DNA of 39,019 nucleotides from NCBI RefSeq assembly GCF_900115775.1, contig NZ_FOXS01000013.1, positions 1 through 39,019 of the forward strand, given 5' to 3'. The stretch comes from Hymenobacter arizonensis (lineage in GTDB: Bacteria; Bacteroidota; Bacteroidia; Cytophagales; Hymenobacteraceae). Positions 31,828 through 39,019 of this stretch are shown here, one piece after another. A program made the translations under genes and the position numbers. The stretch's first letter is position 1. Every line of letters starts with the position of its first letter. The notes under the pieces were generated by a model, which saw only the letters and a program-made list of their open reading frames with translations, made no database searches and had not been told where the DNA came from.

Positions 31828-34197
31828 ATGAAAAAAGAGAAGTTTTTGCTTTTGGCCATGTGGCTGGCACCTGCCCTAGGCTCGGGGCAGACGGTGGGTT
31901 TGCAAGGCTTTCCGGTATCGGCGGTGCGCTTGCTCGACGGTCCCTTTCGGGAGGCCCAGCAGACCGACCTGGCCTACATAATGGCCCTCAACCCCGACCG
32001 CCTGCTGGCGCCTTACCTGGCCTCCGCGGGCCTGCCGCCCAAAGCCGAGCGCTACGGCAACTGGGAAAACACCGGCCTGGATGGCCACATGGGTGGGCAC
32101 TACCTCTCGGCCCTGGCCTACATGCAGGCCGCGACCGGCAACGAGCAGGTGCAGCAGCGGCTCAATTACTTTATTGACCAGCTGGAAGCCTGCCAACAGA
32201 AAAGCGGGAACGGCTACCTGGGCGGCGTACCCGGCGGCCTGGCCATGTGGGCTCAGGTGAAGGCCGGCAACATCAAGGCCAATGGTTTTGGGCTGAACGA
32301 TAAGTGGGTGCCCCTCTACAACCTGCACAAAACCTACGCCGGCCTGCGCGACGCCTACACGGTGGCCGGCAGCGAGAAAGCCCGCGGCATGCTCATCAAG
32401 CTCACGGATTGGTTTGTAGACCTGACGGCCAAACTCAGTGACGCGCAACTGCAGGACATGATGCGCAGCGAGCACGGCGGCCTGAATGAGATATTCGCCG
32501 ACGTGGCCGCTATCACCGGCGAAAAGAAGTACCTGACGCTGGCCCAGCGCTTTTCGCACCAGGCGGTATTACAGCCCCTGCTGGCTGGCAAGGATGTGCT
32601 CAACGGCATGCACGCCAACACCCAGATTCCGAAGGTTATCGGCTTTGAGCGGGTGGCCGCAGTGGGCGGCGACCCGGCCTGGGCCAGCGCCGCGGATTTT
32701 TTCTGGAAAACCGTGGTGGAAAACCGGACGGTTTCCATTGGGGGCAACAGTGTGAGCGAGCACTTCAACCCGACCAGCAGCTTTGCCTCCATGCTGGAGA
32801 GCACGGAAGGGCCGGAGACGTGCAATACCTACAATATGCTCAAGCTCAGCAAGGACTTGTACATGGCCAACGGCGCGACCAAGTACCTGGACTACTACGA
32901 GCGGGCGACCTACAACCACATACTCTCCTCGCAACACCCGGAGCAGGGGGGCTTCGTGTACTTCACCCCGATGCGTCCCCGGCACTACCGCGTGTACTCG
33001 CAGCCTCAGGAAGGCTTCTGGTGCTGCGTGGGCTCGGGCCTGGAAAACCACGGCAAGTATGGCGAGCTGGTGTACGCGCACCGCGGGCAGCAGGAAATGC
33101 TGGTGAATCTGTTTATTCCTTCCACGCTCACCTGGGCCGAGCAGGGGCTGACCCTAACCCAACAGACGACGTTTCCCGCAGAGGAGCGCACGCAGTTGAA
33201 GCTGAGCCTGAAAAAGCCGCGCACCTTTGCGCTCAGCATTCGGCAGCCGCGCTGGGTGCCCGCGGGCCAGCTGCAGGTGCAGGTCAATGGCAAGCCGGTG
33301 GCGGCCAGCACTACCTCGCCGGGCTACCTCACGCTAAACCGCAAGTGGCGCTCGGGCGATGTGGTGACCGTGGCCCTGCCCATGACCACCACAGCCGAGT
33401 ATATGCCGGATAAGTCCTCCTGGGTGTCGTTTGTGCACGGCCCGGTGGTGCTGGCCGCCGTGACAGATACCACCGAATTGAAGGGCCTGCGCGCCGACGG
33501 TGCCCGCATGGCGCACGTGGCTGGCGGCCGGCTTTATCCCATTGAGGAAGCTCCCGTGCTGGTGACCACCAGCCAGAACGTTGCCGAGGGCATCAAGCCC
33601 GTGGCTGGCCAGCCGCTCACCTTCACGGCTGCCGGCCTGATTGATGCCGAGCAGTACCGCAACGTGAAGCTGGTGCCGTTCTATCAGGTTCATGATGCCC
33701 GCTACATGGTGTACTGGCCCGTGACCACGCCCACCGGCCTGGCGGCGCGCAAGGAAGAGCTGCGGCGCAAAGACGCAGAAAAACGGGCGCTTGCCGCCCG
33801 CACCGTGGACCAGGTGACCCCCGGCGAGCAGCAGCCCGAGTCGGACCATGGCTTCCAGGGCGAGCAGACCGAAACGGGTATCCACCGCGACCGGCATTGG
33901 CGGCACGCCAAGGGCTGGTTCAGCTACAACCTCCGCAATGCTAAGCGCGACGCCCGCACGCTCCGCGTGACCTACGCGGGCGGCGATAAGAACCGCCAGT
34001 TTAACATTCTGGTGAATGGGAAGCTGTTGGCAAAAGTGCAGACGGAAGGCAATCAGACGGGCGATTTCTACGACGTGGAATACCAGCTGCCGGAAGCCTT
34101 CCGGCAAGCAAATGCGCCAACGGTGCTCACTGTGAAATTCCAGGCGGCAGCGGAGTCCACAGCGGGCGGCGTGTACGATGTGCGCCTGCTGAAATAG
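31828..34197 (+). CDS. GH127/GH146-type beta-L-arabinofuranosidase (DUF1680)
   Basis: Exported hydrolase of beta-linked L-arabinofuranose, 789 residues, starting at the ATG at 31828 (a GTG directly precedes it). The signal peptide ends near SGQ at residue 21. The alpha/alpha barrel carries the metal/cysteine site: Glu330 and Cys332 in GPETCNTYN, and Cys399-Cys400 in WCCVGSGLENHGKYGE, matching the Glu-x-Cys...Cys-Cys zinc-thiolate site of this clan, where one cysteine is the nucleophile. Length, the HPEQGGFVYFTPMRPRHYRV block and extra C-terminal domains favour GH146 over the shorter GH127 enzymes. Known targets are arabinans and plant glycoproteins, so its place in a xylan locus suggests an arabinose-decorated xylan or mixed cell-wall targets. 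Confidence 0.92.
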   Translation: MKKEKFLLLAMWLAPALGSGQTVGLQGFPVSAVRLLDGPFREAQQTDLAYIMALNPDRLLAPYLASAGLPPKAERYGNWENTGLDGHMGGHYLSALAYMQAATGNEQVQQRLNYFIDQLEACQQKSGNGYLGGVPGGLAMWAQVKAGNIKANGFGLNDKWVPLYNLHKTYAGLRDAYTVAGSEKARGMLIKLTDWFVDLTAKLSDAQLQDMMRSEHGGLNEIFADVAAITGEKKYLTLAQRFSHQAVLQPLLAGKDVLNGMHANTQIPKVIGFERVAAVGGDPAWASAADFFWKTVVENRTVSIGGNSVSEHFNPTSSFASMLESTEGPETCNTYNMLKLSKDLYMANGATKYLDYYERATYNHILSSQHPEQGGFVYFTPMRPRHYRVYSQPQEGFWCCVGSGLENHGKYGELVYAHRGQQEMLVNLFIPSTLTWAEQGLTLTQQTTFPAEERTQLKLSLKKPRTFALSIRQPRWVPAGQLQVQVNGKPVAASTTSPGYLTLNRKWRSGDVVTVALPMTTTAEYMPDKSSWVSFVHGPVVLAAVTDTTELKGLRADGARMAHVAGGRLYPIEEAPVLVTTSQNVAEGIKPVAGQPLTFTAAGLIDAEQYRNVKLVPFYQVHDARYMVYWPVTTPTGLAARKEELRRKDAEKRALAARTVDQVTPGEQQPESDHGFQGEQTETGIHRDRHWRHAKGWFSYNLRNAKRDARTLRVTYAGGDKNRQFNILVNGKLLAKVQTEGNQTGDFYDVEYQLPEAFRQANAPTVLTVKFQAAAESTAGGVYDVRLLK

Positions 34198-34273
34198 CCC
34201 TCTAAATCTGATTTAGCCCATAGCGACACTAAGAAATAAAACGCACCCCTTGAAAAGCACTTTCCCCAACAAT

Positions 34274-35959
34274 ATGAAAATCAAACAGCTCAGACTACTT
34301 CTATCCTTCACAATGGCGTCGCTGCTGCCTGTTTTGGGGGTGTTTGCACAATCGATTGAGTTGGTCAATCCCATCCTCAATGGCTTTTATCCTGACCCCA
34401 GTATCGTGAAAGTAGGGGCCGATTATTACCTGGTGAATTCCACGTTTTCCTACTTTCCGGGCATCCCGGTGATGCACAGCCGCGACCTCAAGAACTGGAA
34501 GCAGGTGGGCAACGTCATCAGCCGGCCCTCGCAGATGAACTTCCTGGGCGACCGGATGACGCGGGGCCTGTTTGCGCCCGCTATTGAGTACCACAACGGC
34601 ACGTATTACGTCACGTGCACGCTGATTGACCACAAGGGCAACTTTGTGGTGACGGCTAAGAACCCGGCCGGGCCCTGGAGCGACCCAACTTTCCTGCCCC
34701 AGGTGCGCGGCATCGACCCTTCGCTGTATTTCGAGGGCGACAAAGCCTACGTCATTTACAACAGCGACCCGCCCGACAACAAGCCGCTGTATGACGGCCA
34801 CCGCTCCATCAAAATCATCGAGATGAACCCGGAAACCCTGCAAACCGTGGGCGAGGCGAAAATTGTGGTGAATGGGGGAGTGGACCTGAGCAAAAAGCCA
34901 GTCTGGATAGAGGGCCCGCACCTGATGAAGCGCAACAACTGGTATTACCTCTATGCGGCCGAGGGCGGCACCTCGGTGAACCACACGGAGGTGGTATTCC
35001 GCAGCAAGGAGCCGCTGGGGCCGTTTGTGCCTTACGAGAAGAACCCCATCCTCTCCCAGCGCGAGCTGCCGAAGGACCGCAAAGACCCCATCACTTCGGC
35101 TGGGCACGCGCAGTTTGTGGAGGGCCCGGATGGCAAGACCTACGCCATTTTCCTGGCCGTGCGGCCCTACGAGGACAATTTCTACAACACTGGCCGCGAA
35201 ACGTTCATCGTGCCCGTGGAATGGAAGGACGAGTGGCCGGTGATGGTGCCCGGCCCCAACGGGGTGCAGTACAGCTACAAAGCCAATTTCCCGGAGGTGA
35301 AGCAGCCCGGCGCCCGGCCTCAGAACGGCAATTTCGGCTATACCCTCACTTTCGAGAAACAGCTGGACCCTGCGCTGCTGTTTCTGCGCACCGTGGACAG
35401 CACCAACTTCTCCCTGAGCAAAGCCAAGGGGCTCACCCTGAAGCTCAAGCCCGAGACCTGCGCCGAAACTGGCAACCCGGCCTTTGTTGGCAAGCGGCAG
35501 CAGCACCTAAACTGCACCACCGAAACGGAGTTGACTTTCGCGCCGAAAGCCGCAAACGAAAAGGCCGGCTTGGCCATCTTCCAAGACGAGAAGCACTTCT
35601 ACTACCTCTGCAAGTCGGTAGAAGGCGGCAAGCCCATGCTGCAGCTCTTCAAGAGCACCGCCGACGCGAAGCAGCCCGAACTGCTGGCCCAGGCGCCGCT
35701 GAAATCGGCCACGGGCAGCGTGCAGCTGCGCATTCAGGCGCAGGCCGATGCTTACAACTTCCAGTTTTCGGAGGGTGGCAAGTCCTGGACCATGCTCAAA
35801 GACAAGGTGGATGGCAAGTTCCTGAGCACGCAAGTGGCGGGCGGCTTCATCGGCTGCGTGTTCGGAATGTATGCCACCTCATCGGGGCAGCCCACCACCA
35901 ACACGGCCTCTTTCAAGTGGCTGAAGTACGAGGGTAACGACCCCATGTATAAGAAATAA
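34274..35959 (+). CDS. GH43 beta-xylosidase / alpha-L-arabinofuranosidase
   Basis: Inverting five-bladed beta-propeller enzyme, 562 residues from the ATG at 34274 (signal peptide MKIKQLRLLL...GVFAQ). A TTG 24 bases upstream is unneeded. Catalytic trio: base Asp41 in FYPDPSI, pKa modulator Asp148 in RGIDPSLY, acid Glu213 in WIEGPHL. The residues NSTFSYFPGIPVMHSRDLKN are typical of the xylosidase/arabinofuranosidase subfamilies that carry a C-terminal concanavalin-like domain, and that domain is present (about 335-555, GFIGCVFGMYATS). Xylosidase activity would complete xylo-oligomer breakdown, since no GH3 or GH39 enzyme is seen. A 10-mer CAATCGATTG lies at the signal-peptide junction (34349-34358). 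Confidence 0.94.
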   Translation: MKIKQLRLLLSFTMASLLPVLGVFAQSIELVNPILNGFYPDPSIVKVGADYYLVNSTFSYFPGIPVMHSRDLKNWKQVGNVISRPSQMNFLGDRMTRGLFAPAIEYHNGTYYVTCTLIDHKGNFVVTAKNPAGPWSDPTFLPQVRGIDPSLYFEGDKAYVIYNSDPPDNKPLYDGHRSIKIIEMNPETLQTVGEAKIVVNGGVDLSKKPVWIEGPHLMKRNNWYYLYAAEGGTSVNHTEVVFRSKEPLGPFVPYEKNPILSQRELPKDRKDPITSAGHAQFVEGPDGKTYAIFLAVRPYEDNFYNTGRETFIVPVEWKDEWPVMVPGPNGVQYSYKANFPEVKQPGARPQNGNFGYTLTFEKQLDPALLFLRTVDSTNFSLSKAKGLTLKLKPETCAETGNPAFVGKRQQHLNCTTETELTFAPKAANEKAGLAIFQDEKHFYYLCKSVEGGKPMLQLFKSTADAKQPELLAQAPLKSATGSVQLRIQAQADAYNFQFSEGGKSWTMLKDKVDGKFLSTQVAGGFIGCVFGMYATSSGQPTTNTASFKWLKYEGNDPMYKK

Positions 35960-35981
35960 TACTGTCATAAAACAAACGGCA

Positions 35982-36080
35982 AAAACAGGCCATCATGCGG
36001 AGCATTCCGCGCATCAAGCGGCGAGCGCAGCCGCAGTCGAACCGGAGGTTCGACTGCGGCTGCGCATGACGGCCTGTTTT
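35982..36080. repeat. Compound palindrome (three-stem) after GH43
   Basis: An outer stem begins AAAACAGGCC (35982-35991) and pairs with GGCCTGTTTT (36071-36080), extended inward through TCATGCG / CGCATGA with one mismatch. Inside are a small hairpin GCGGA-gcat-TCCGC (35997-36010) and a perfect 19-bp hairpin with a 3-base loop (36025-36043 / 36047-36065). The shape is a three-way junction. The T-run after the closing stem (GTTTTCGTTGATTTT) makes it a plausible terminator for GH43. It shares the GCGCAG...CGAA core with the palindromes after xylA and GH10. Confidence 0.82.
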
Positions 36081-36123
36081 CGTTGATTTTCAAAGCAGCT
36101 TCTTCAGCTATTCCCCAATTTTC

Positions 36124-38052
36124 ATGCGTTTCCCCTTACTTTTTTGCGCGTTGATGCTTGCTGTTACCACTTCCCAGGCCGCCGGGCCCGTAGTTGTTGG
36201 CAGCCCCGATGGGGCGGTGCAGGTGAGCGTGGACGTTGATGCCCAGGGCCAGCCCACCTACGCCGTACGCTACCGCGCCGCCGAGCTGCTGCGCCCCTCG
36301 CGCCTGGGACTGCAGCTGGCTAGCGCCGACCTTTCGCAGGGTCTCAAGCTGACGAAGGCCGACAAGGTGACCTCCGTGACCGACAACTACCAGCTGGCCA
36401 CCGATAAGCGCGCGAACTGCCGCTACCGAGCCAACCGCCGGGTGGTGCACTTCGCCGGCAGCGCAGGGCAACCCACGCTGAGTGTAGTGTTTCAGGTGTC
36501 GAACGACGGGGTGGCATTTCAGTACCTCATCGAAGGCAAAAGTGCCGATGTGCAGCGCATCACAGCTGAGCAAACCAGCTTCCACCTGCCGGCGGGCGCC
36601 AAGGGCTGGCTGCACCCGCACGCCAAAGCCCAGACCGGCTTTGCCAATACGCAGCCCTCGTACGAGGAGAACTACCAGCGCGGCATTGCGGCCGGCACGC
36701 CGTCTACCATTGGGCAGGGCTGGTCGTTTCCGGCCCTGTTTGAGACGGGCGGGCGCTGGGTGCTGCTCACCGAGGCCGGCATGGGCCGCAGCTACGCCGG
36801 CACCCACCTGGCCCACGAGTCGCCCGATGCCGACTACCGCATCGCCTTTCCGCAAGCCCCCGAGCGGACCACGCCCGACGCGCCGCTGCTGCCCGAAAGC
36901 CGCCTGCCGTGGCGCTCGCCCTGGCGCGTTATCGTGGTGGGCAGTTCGCTGGCGCCCATCGTGGAATCGACGTTGACCACCGACCTGAGCGCCCCTGCCA
37001 CCACGCCCGTGAACATGGAGGCGCCCGGCAAGTCGTCGTGGTCGTGGGTGCTGATGGGCGACAAGAACACGACCTACGACGTGCAGCGCCGCTTTATTGA
37101 CTACTCGGCCGCCATGGGCTGGCGCTACTGCCTGGTCGATGCGCTGTGGGACACGCAAATAGGCTACGAGAAAACGGCCGAGCTGGCGCAGTACGCCCGC
37201 TCCAAAAACGTGAGCCTGCTGGTGTGGTACAACTCCAATGGCAACTGGAACGAGGCGCCCCAAACGCCCACCAAGGTGCTGTTTGACGCCGATAGCCGCC
37301 GCAAGGAGTTCGCCCGCATCAAGCAGATGGGGGTGGCGGGCATCAAAGTCGACTTTTTCGGCGGCGACGGGCAGTCGTTCATGAACTACTACCAGGACCT
37401 GATGACCGACGCCGCCCAGGCCGGTCTGCTGGTGAATTTCCACGGAGCTACCCTGCCCCGCGGCTGGAACCGCACCTACCCCAACCTGATGACGGTGGAG
37501 GCCGTGAAGGGCTTCGAGTTCCTGACCTTCGACCAGCGCAACACCGACCAGGAGGCCACGCACTGCGCCACGCTGCCCTTCACCCGCAACGCCGTGGGGC
37601 CGATGGACTTCACGCCGATGGCGTTTTCGGAAATCAACGGCAAGCAGCGCCGCACCTCCAACGCCTTTGAGCTGGCCTTGTCGGTCGTGTTTCAGTCGGG
37701 CATTCAGCACTACGCCGAGGTGCCCGAAGGCATGGCCGCGCAGCCTGCCTATGTGCAGGACTTCGTGAAAAAACTGCCGCCGCGCTGGGCCGACGTGAAG
37801 CTGCTCGATGGCTTCCCCGGCGAGTACGCGGTGCTGGCCCGCCAGGCGCCCAACGGCAAATGGTACGTGGCCGGCATCAACGCCACCGACGCGCCCAAAA
37901 CCATTTCACTCGACCTCAGCAAGCTCGGCCTGGCCAGCGGCACCCTCATCACCGATGGCGCTACCAACCGCAGCTTCAGTACCCGGGCGGTGGGCGGCAA
38001 AACCCTTAGCGTGACGCTGCCCGCCCAAGGTGGCTTCGTGGTGCAGCCCTAG
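36124..38052 (+). CDS. GH97 glycosidase, retaining type (probable alpha-galactosidase)
   Basis: Exported 642-residue enzyme with a signal peptide (MRFPLLFCALMLAVTTSQAA). N-terminal beta-supersandwich (about 22-275), TIM barrel (about 280-545) and C-terminal beta-domain. The block GIKVDFFGGDGQ, with Asp410 as nucleophile, is that of the retaining GH97 branch characterised as alpha-galactosidases. Inverting SusB-type members use a different pair of glutamates. Other family blocks: WSWVLMGDKNTTYD, WRYCLVDALWDTQIGYEK, LVWYNSNGNWN, LVNFHGATLPRGWNRTYPNL, EAVKGFEF, PFTRNAVGPMDFTP. In a xylan locus it would remove alpha-galactose caps from complex side chains. It follows the compound palindrome and ends at a GC-rich hairpin, so it may be transcribed separately. 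Confidence 0.93.
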   Translation: MRFPLLFCALMLAVTTSQAAGPVVVGSPDGAVQVSVDVDAQGQPTYAVRYRAAELLRPSRLGLQLASADLSQGLKLTKADKVTSVTDNYQLATDKRANCRYRANRRVVHFAGSAGQPTLSVVFQVSNDGVAFQYLIEGKSADVQRITAEQTSFHLPAGAKGWLHPHAKAQTGFANTQPSYEENYQRGIAAGTPSTIGQGWSFPALFETGGRWVLLTEAGMGRSYAGTHLAHESPDADYRIAFPQAPERTTPDAPLLPESRLPWRSPWRVIVVGSSLAPIVESTLTTDLSAPATTPVNMEAPGKSSWSWVLMGDKNTTYDVQRRFIDYSAAMGWRYCLVDALWDTQIGYEKTAELAQYARSKNVSLLVWYNSNGNWNEAPQTPTKVLFDADSRRKEFARIKQMGVAGIKVDFFGGDGQSFMNYYQDLMTDAAQAGLLVNFHGATLPRGWNRTYPNLMTVEAVKGFEFLTFDQRNTDQEATHCATLPFTRNAVGPMDFTPMAFSEINGKQRRTSNAFELALSVVFQSGIQHYAEVPEGMAAQPAYVQDFVKKLPPRWADVKLLDGFPGEYAVLARQAPNGKWYVAGINATDAPKTISLDLSKLGLASGTLITDGATNRSFSTRAVGGKTLSVTLPAQGGFVVQP

Positions 38053-38074
38053 GCCCGGCCTGCTTGGCCGGGCC
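38052..38074 (+). terminator. GC-rich hairpin overlapping the GH97 stop codon
   Basis: GGCCCGGCC-tgctt-GGCCGGGCC, a perfect 9-bp stem starting at the last base of the TAG stop. There is no T-run after it, so it may stabilise the mRNA end or terminate with help. Confidence 0.5.
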
Positions 38075-38150
38075 AATGAACAAGGTCCGCTGCCCGGACT
38101 GCAACGAGTAGTCGCCGCTTGATAATTAGTTGATGAACCTACCTGAAGCT

Positions 38151-39019
38151 ATGAAAAACGCATTTCCCGTCCTGTTGAGCGTCGCTTTGCTGAGCGCAAG
38201 CAACGCCTCAGCTCAGAAAGCCGTGATGGAAGCGCCCACGGGCTTCGACCAGCCCGTTGCGGGCAGCGCCACCGGTCGCCTGGACAGCATCAGCTATACC
38301 TCGAAAACGGTGGGCACGGTCCGCAAGGCGCTGGTGTACACGCCGCCGGGCTATTCCAAAAAGAAGAAGTACCCGGTGCTGTATTTGCTGCACGGCATCG
38401 GGGGCGACGAAAAGGAATGGCTTAAGGGCGGGCGCCCGCAGGTGATTCTGGATAATCTGTACGCGGCCGGCCAGCTCCAGCCCATGCTGGTGGTGATGCC
38501 CAACGGCCGGGCCATCAAAGACGACCGGCCCATTGGCAATATCTATGGCCCGGATAAAGTGGCTGCTTTTGCCAACTTCGAAAAAGACCTGCTCACCGAC
38601 CTCATCCCTTATATCGAAAAGCGCTATCCGGCCCTCACCAACCGCGAGAACCGGGCCGTTGCCGGGCTGTCGATGGGCGGCGGCCAGTCGCTAAACTTCG
38701 GGCTGGGCAACCTGGATAAATTTGCCTGGGTGGGTGGCTTTTCGTCGGCGCCCAACACCAGGCTGCCCGAGCAGCTGGTGCCCGACGTAGCCAAAGCCAA
38801 GAAGCAGCTCAAGCTGCTCTGGATTTCGTGCGGCGACGCCGACGGCCTGCTGCCCATCAGCCAGCGCACGCACGACTATCTCTACGAGCACAACGTGCCG
38901 CACGTGTACTACCTCGAAGCCGGCGGGCACGACTTCAAGGTCTGGAAAAACGGGCTGTACCTGTTCGCGCAGCAGCTGTTTAAGCCCGTGGATGCGGCGG
39001 CGCTGCCCACCTATACCGT
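38151..39019 (+). CDS. CE1 feruloyl/acetyl-xylan esterase, copy 2 (3' end beyond the window)
   Basis: Same enzyme type as the gene at 1-1131, in the opposite orientation. 289 complete codons are visible, from the ATG at 38151 to the right edge with no stop. Signal peptide MKNAFPVLLSVALLSASNAS, then esterase module: LLHGIGGDE, nucleophile Ser174 in GLSMGGG, Asp229/Asp231 in CGDADG, His260 in GGHDF. There are no length differences from copy 1 over 869 bases. The signal-peptide coding part differs strongly, while from 38241 onward 733 of 779 bases match by hand count (about 94%). The protein probably continues into the CBM48-like module seen in copy 1. It starts 98 bases after GH97, with no strong promoter box recognised. 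Confidence 0.9.
   Translation, partial: MKNAFPVLLSVALLSASNASAQKAVMEAPTGFDQPVAGSATGRLDSISYTSKTVGTVRKALVYTPPGYSKKKKYPVLYLLHGIGGDEKEWLKGGRPQVILDNLYAAGQLQPMLVVMPNGRAIKDDRPIGNIYGPDKVAAFANFEKDLLTDLIPYIEKRYPALTNRENRAVAGLSMGGGQSLNFGLGNLDKFAWVGGFSSAPNTRLPEQLVPDVAKAKKQLKLLWISCGDADGLLPISQRTHDYLYEHNVPHVYYLEAGGHDFKVWKNGLYLFAQQLFKPVDAAALPTYT
38241..39019 (+). repeat. Right arm of the inverted repeat (CE1 copy 2)
   Basis: Counterpart of 263-1041. The two arms enclose about 37.2 kb holding all the other genes of the locus. Confidence 0.93.

Noticed and set aside
1..39019. CRISPR arrays, tRNA/rRNA genes, phage genes, complete insertion sequences
   Set aside because: I saw no regularly spaced direct repeats, no tRNA-like cloverleaf, and no transposase, integrase or phage proteins. 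All repeats found are inverted and intergenic, or are the CE1 duplication.

Overview
The window looks like a chromosomal xylan / glucurono-arabinoxylan utilization locus (PUL) from a GC-rich member of the Bacteroidota. Hymenobacter or a close relative (Cytophagales) is the best guess. The reasons are two SusC/SusD pairs, an ECF sigma factor with a FecR anti-sigma, a Bacteroidota-type promoter (TTG, 19 bp, TAnnTTTG-like), lipoprotein SusDs and roughly 60-70% GC in most genes. The genus is inferred from composition and gene style, not from a marker gene.

Layout. Positions 1-10970 read leftward: LacI regulator with an N-terminal zinc ribbon, second LacI regulator, ECF sigma, FecR, SusC with an STN signalling domain, SusD, terminator, then a CE1 esterase running off the left edge. 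Positions 11295-20620 read rightward from a divergent promoter: mannonate dehydratase (uxuA), GH67 alpha-glucuronidase, SDR (probable fructuronate reductase), a second SusC and a second SusD. Next come a SusD C-terminal remnant and a perfect 20-bp terminator hairpin. Positions 21033-25851 hold an SGNH acetylesterase (SASA/CE20 type), xylB and xylA. Positions 26256-39019 hold GH51, GH10, GH115, GH127/GH146, GH43, GH97 and a second CE1 esterase that runs off the right edge.

How it works together (inference from families). GH10 cuts the xylan backbone. CE1 and SASA esterases remove feruloyl and acetyl groups. GH115 and GH67 remove (methyl)glucuronate from polymer and oligomer. GH51, GH43 and GH127/146 remove arabinose and xylose, and GH97 probably removes alpha-galactose. 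The two SusC/D pairs import oligomers. XylA/XylB feed xylose to the pentose phosphate pathway. SDR and UxuA take fructuronate to mannonate to 2-keto-3-deoxygluconate. Glucuronate isomerase, KDG kinase/aldolase and a xylose permease are not in the window.

Most notable: (1) two ~94% identical CE1 genes sit at the two ends in opposite orientation, so the whole locus is bracketed by a large inverted repeat; (2) the second SusC/SusD pair has visibly lower GC and sits directly before a GC-rich SusD tail and its terminator, as if it replaced a resident pair; (3) a LacI regulator carries a transposase-like zinc ribbon; (4) its divergent intergenic region has an 11-base motif in inverted copies either side of the uxuA promoter; (5) three intergenic palindromes follow xylA, GH10 and GH43.
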